DNA of 64,000 nt from Saprospiraceae bacterium (GTDB lineage: Bacteria; Bacteroidota; Bacteroidia; Chitinophagales; Saprospiraceae), in the NCBI GenBank assembly GCA_958295895.1, contig CATQHI010000032.1, forward strand, positions 1 through 64,000, given 5' to 3'. Under the pieces are notes generated by a model. That model did no database searches. It was not told where the DNA came from and was given only the letters and a program-made list of their open reading frames with translations. Shown here one piece after another: positions 61,232 through 64,000 of the stretch. Positions within the stretch are counted from its first letter, which is position 1. Each line of letters begins with the position of its first letter. Made by a program: the position numbers and the translations under genes.

Positions 61232-62101
61232 TTATTCCGGCAGATCATTATACACCTTCGCCCCCGCCGGCCGCGCAAAAAAGTCGTCCCCCAGCTCCGG
61301 CTTAAATGCGTAATCGCTCACCGTGATCCGCGTCACCGGCTCGCTCGCCGCTCCAGCATTCCACATACTAGTGAGGTAGCCCGCCGGCAGGGTCACGCCT
61401 TCTACGGTCGTCTTGCCCGTCAGTACCATCAGCTTTTCGGGCGTACTGCCGCCATCGGGGAAGTAGCCGGGGTAGGTGACCACGTAGCGTAGGGCATCGA
61501 GCTGGCCGGTGTCGGGATTGAGGTACAGGACGTAGTAGTCGCCCGAGGCATCACCGGTACCCGCATCGAAGGTCACCTTCACCATATCGTAGGTCGTACC
61601 GTTGAGCTCGGCGGGCGGCAGGGCGGCGAAGTTGATCCCCGCATCAGCTAGGACGAAGGGCAGTCCCACGAAGTAGTAGGGCGTCAGCGACCAGAAGCGC
61701 GGGCTCATCCCCTCCACCTTTTCCCCCGTCATCGACCAGGCCTCCTTACCGTCGAAGCCGAAGCGCAGGGTAGAGTCCCCGGCGTAGAGGTGCACGGCCT
61801 TGGCGCTGCGGTAGTCATTGGTCACGTAGGTATTCCGTGGCGTACTGCCGTCCAGCGGCTGGTAATCGAAGTGGTAGTACAGCGGTCCGTTCCCGTACCA
61901 TTTTGTGAGTCCGCCCATGGCGTCGATGGCGCGCAACACTTTACGGGCGGGGTCGCTGGTGCTCAGGCGGGTAGTAGCTGCAACGATGCGATCCTGGTAA
62001 GGACTGATCGGATTTTCCTGGGTTACCCGGTCGGATTCAGCGGCTTGGGGCGTCGTACAGGCAAAAAGCGCCACGAAGAACAAAAGGGGGAGGCACCTCA
62101 T
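61232..62101 (-). CDS. Lipoprotein, DUF6503-like
   Basis: 289 residues from the ATG at 62101. Lipobox 'LLFFVALFAC' at the N-terminus. The mature part resembles Bacteroidota DUF6503-type lipoproteins: 'KVLRAIDAMGGLTKWYGNGP', 'LRFGFDGKEAWSMTG', 'YYVLYLNPDTGQLDALRYVV' and a closing beta region, a LolA/LppX-like half-barrel pattern by inference. Its role at the sulfatase locus is unknown. The track start at 62179 is too early because the signal peptide begins at 'MRCLPLL'. Confidence 0.65.
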   Translation of the reverse strand: MRCLPLLFFVALFACTTPQAAESDRVTQENPISPYQDRIVAATTRLSTSDPARKVLRAIDAMGGLTKWYGNGPLYYHFDYQPLDGSTPRNTYVTNDYRSAKAVHLYAGDSTLRFGFDGKEAWSMTGEKVEGMSPRFWSLTPYYFVGLPFVLADAGINFAALPPAELNGTTYDMVKVTFDAGTGDASGDYYVLYLNPDTGQLDALRYVVTYPGYFPDGGSTPEKLMVLTGKTTVEGVTLPAGYLTSMWNAGAASEPVTRITVSDYAFKPELGDDFFARPAGAKVYNDLPE

Positions 62102-62175
62102 CTTTGCTTTTTCAAGGGGACGCGCACGGGCCGGAAAGGTTCTCCGGTAGTGCAATGCGCTGTTCGGGGACCGAT

Positions 62176-62193
62176 GCACCTGCGTGCCCGCCC
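62176..62193 (+). repeat. 18-bp dispersed repeat upstream of the GH2 gene
   Basis: GCACCTGCGTGCCCGCCC, one mismatch from the T variant, between the divergent lipoprotein and GH2 genes and 8 nt before a TACCTTAT box. Confidence 0.6.
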
Positions 62194-62201
62194 CAATTCC
62201 T

Positions 62202-62209
62202 TACCTTAT
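62202..62209 (+). promoter_or_regulatory. Candidate -7 box of the GH2 gene
   Basis: TACCTTAT, related to TAnnTTTG, 33 nt before the ATG at 62243. Confidence 0.4.
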
Positions 62210-62242
62210 CCCCGTATTTTTTCACCCGAGCATTACTGTACT

Positions 62243-64000
62243 ATGTCGAAGCACCTTTTTCTTCTTCTCCTTGGCTGCTGTAGCCTTCTCCTGCCCGCCC
62301 AGCAAGACAGCGTACTCCGCTTCGAAATGAGCACCCCCTGGAGCGCCACCGTCAGTCAGACCCAGCCCTGGAACGTCTACCCCCGCCCCCAGCTCAAACG
62401 CGACAACTGGACCAACCTCAACGGGCAGTGGGACTACGCCATCACCGCCATGACCTCCGCCGCGGCCCCGACCCGCTACGACGGAAAGATTCTGGTCCCC
62501 TTTGCCGTGGAATCGTCCCTGAGCGGCGTGAAAAAACTGGTGAAGGAAAACGAGTATTTATGGTACCGCCGCACCTTTACGACGCCAAGTAAGAACGACG
62601 GTGATCTTGTATTGATCCACTTCGGGGCGGTAGACTTCCGCGCCACGGTCTACCTCAACGGGCAGGTCATCGGTGGTCACACCGGCGGCTACACTGCCTT
62701 CACTTTTGACCTCACCCCCTACCTGAAGCAGCGCGGAGAGCAGGAGCTGGTGGTGCGCGTTTCCGACCCCACCGATACCGGCCTCCAGGCCCGTGGCAAG
62801 CAAGTACAGGACCCCGGGGGCATCTTCTACACCCCCGTCACCGGCATCTGGCAGACTACCTGGCTGGAGGTCGTCCCTAAAGACTACATCCGCGGGCTCA
62901 AGACCACCCCGAACCTGAGCGCGGGTGCCCTAAATGTCGAAGTACTGACCAATGCGCTATCCAAAGACCTTACCGCCACGGTAACGCTCTCCGGTGCGGG
63001 CGGTACGCAGGTAGCTAGCCAGTCCGTCGACCTGATGGCCGGCGGCGGGGGGCAGGCCCTGGAGTTGCAGGTACCCGACGCCCGTCTCTGGTCGCCCGAA
63101 GACCCCTTCCTCTATGACCTCGAAGTCACGCTTTCCGACCCCACGGGCGGCCGCGTAGACGGGGTAAGTAGCTACGCCGGTATGCGCGAGGTGAGCCTCG
63201 GAAAAGACGCTAACGGTCACACCGCGATCCTACTCAATGGTAGCCCCTACTTTCAGTTCGGCCCCCTCGACCAGGGCTACTGGCCCGATGGGCTCTACAC
63301 CGCCCCGACCGCGCAGGCCATGGTGTTCGACCTGGAGATGACCAAAAAGTGGGGCTTCAACATGCTACGTAAGCACGTCAAAGTCGAGCCCGCTACCTTT
63401 TATCACGCCTGCGATACCCTGGGCCTGCTGGTCTGGCAGGATATGCCGAGCGGCTACATGCAGAACCAAACCTTCGTCGGCCCCGAAGACGTACAGGACG
63501 CCGACCAACCCTATGCGGCGGCCGTACAGTTCGAGCGGGAGTACAAGGAACTGATCGATCAGCTTTACAGCGTGCCCAGCATCGTCACCTGGGTGCCCTT
63601 CAACGAGGGTTGGGGGCAGTTCGACACCGAGCGGATTGCCGCCTGGACCAAGGCCTACGACCCCAGCCGGATCGTCGATGCACCGAGTGGGTGGACTGAC
63701 CGTGGCGTGGGCGATATGTACGACGTGCATATCTACCCCGGCCCCGGTATGGAACGCCCCGAGGACGACCGCGCCTCCGTACTCGGCGAGTTCGGTGGCC
63801 TCGGCTACCCCGTACCCGATCACCTCTGGTGGGACAAGCGCAACTGGGGCTACCGCACCCTCAGCAGTCAGGAAGAGCTCACCGATGGCTTTGCCGAACT
63901 GATGAACGGTCTGATTGGGCTGCGGCCCCGCGGACTTTCCGCCGCCGTGTACACCCAGACCACCGACGTGGAGGGCGAGATCAATGGTCTGATGACCTAT
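62243..64000 (+). CDS. Glycoside hydrolase family 2 enzyme (3' end outside window)
   Basis: At least 586 residues. It is absent from the ORF track because no stop falls inside the window. Signal peptide ('LFLLLLGCCSLLLPAQQ'), sugar-binding jelly roll ('YLWYRRTFTTPSKNDGDLVL', 'GGYTAFTFDLTPYL'), Ig-like domain, then the TIM barrel with 'KKWGFNMLRKHVKVEP', 'TLGLLVWQDMP' and the general acid/base Glu in 'TWVPFNEGWGQFD'. The nucleophile Glu is probably in 'SVLGEFGGLG'. Beta-galactosidase/glucuronidase-type exo-enzyme of the polysaccharide locus. It is divergent from the lipoprotein/sulfatase run. Confidence 0.92.
   Translation, partial: MSKHLFLLLLGCCSLLLPAQQDSVLRFEMSTPWSATVSQTQPWNVYPRPQLKRDNWTNLNGQWDYAITAMTSAAAPTRYDGKILVPFAVESSLSGVKKLVKENEYLWYRRTFTTPSKNDGDLVLIHFGAVDFRATVYLNGQVIGGHTGGYTAFTFDLTPYLKQRGEQELVVRVSDPTDTGLQARGKQVQDPGGIFYTPVTGIWQTTWLEVVPKDYIRGLKTTPNLSAGALNVEVLTNALSKDLTATVTLSGAGGTQVASQSVDLMAGGGGQALELQVPDARLWSPEDPFLYDLEVTLSDPTGGRVDGVSSYAGMREVSLGKDANGHTAILLNGSPYFQFGPLDQGYWPDGLYTAPTAQAMVFDLEMTKKWGFNMLRKHVKVEPATFYHACDTLGLLVWQDMPSGYMQNQTFVGPEDVQDADQPYAAAVQFEREYKELIDQLYSVPSIVTWVPFNEGWGQFDTERIAAWTKAYDPSRIVDAPSGWTDRGVGDMYDVHIYPGPGMERPEDDRASVLGEFGGLGYPVPDHLWWDKRNWGYRTLSSQEELTDGFAELMNGLIGLRPRGLSAAVYTQTTDVEGEINGLMTY

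Noticed and set aside
1243-62193. Repeated short peptide pattern (CTCGPA, HLRPR, APAAPP) in several ORFs, possibly a shared protein motif
   Set aside because: It comes from the same 18-bp DNA repeat read in different frames and strands, so it is not a protein motif.
1-64000. CRISPR arrays, tRNA or rRNA genes
   Set aside because: No regularly spaced direct repeats with unique spacers, no cloverleaf candidates and no rRNA-like stretches were noticed by eye. A tRNAscan or Infernal run would be decisive.

Overview
The window looks like a piece of a marine Bacteroidota chromosome of the Saprospiria type (Lewinella/Neolewinella-like). The support is a SusC/SusD pair with sulfatases, a type IX secretion C-terminal domain on a GH9 enzyme, TAnnTTTG-type -7 promoter boxes, no obvious Shine-Dalgarno sites, and G+C that looks close to 60% by eye. 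No rRNA, tRNA or CRISPR array was seen.

Layout. 0-7.6 kb: the 3' end of an archaeal-type ATPase/DUF234 gene, then a complete four-gene Wadjet (type I-like, jetABCD) anti-plasmid operon on the minus strand whose jetD reads in three frames. 7.7-12.6 kb: a Crp/Fnr regulator, an alpha/beta hydrolase, an SGNH esterase and a secreted GH9 glucanase with a CBM60-like module and a T9SS tail. 12.6-19.1 kb: an ECF sigma / anti-sigma / clpB operon, a REP-associated tyrosine transposase (RAYT) flanked by inverted REP hairpins, and manC. 19.1-31.6 kb: POT peptide transporter, penicillin acylase, small lipoprotein, TIGR02757 protein, FAD oxidoreductase, methyltransferase, M48 protease, RNase R. 31.8-38.8 kb: two OmpH/Skp chaperones, murI, DinB-like protein, a histidine kinase / response regulator pair, pnp with a strong terminator. 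38.9-47.2 kb: a secreted protein with a duplicated domain, YeeE/YedE halves, a TIM-barrel epimerase, SDR, AraC regulator, porin, small exported proteins. 47.4-64 kb: a sulfated-polysaccharide utilisation locus with SusC/SusD, four sulfatases, a lipoprotein and a GH2 enzyme cut by the window end.

Three patterns run across the genes. (1) An 18-bp sequence, GCACCTGCG(G/T)CCCCGCCC, recurs at least a dozen times on both strands. It lies in divergent promoter regions and also inside genes, in different reading frames. At 44.9 kb it fills the space between two divergent -7 boxes. (2) The distance from the -7 box to the start codon appears bimodal: 2-7 nt (probably leaderless) or exactly 24 nt. (3) Thirteen single-base frameshifts, most of them in homopolymers, fall in five genes at 0-1.3 kb and 47.4-53.7 kb. 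This looks more like local sequence error than decay, but it leaves jetD, susC and one sulfatase formally broken as given.

Coordinates of frameshifted genes are reconstructions that join the frames; function calls rest on recognising families by eye, without database searches.
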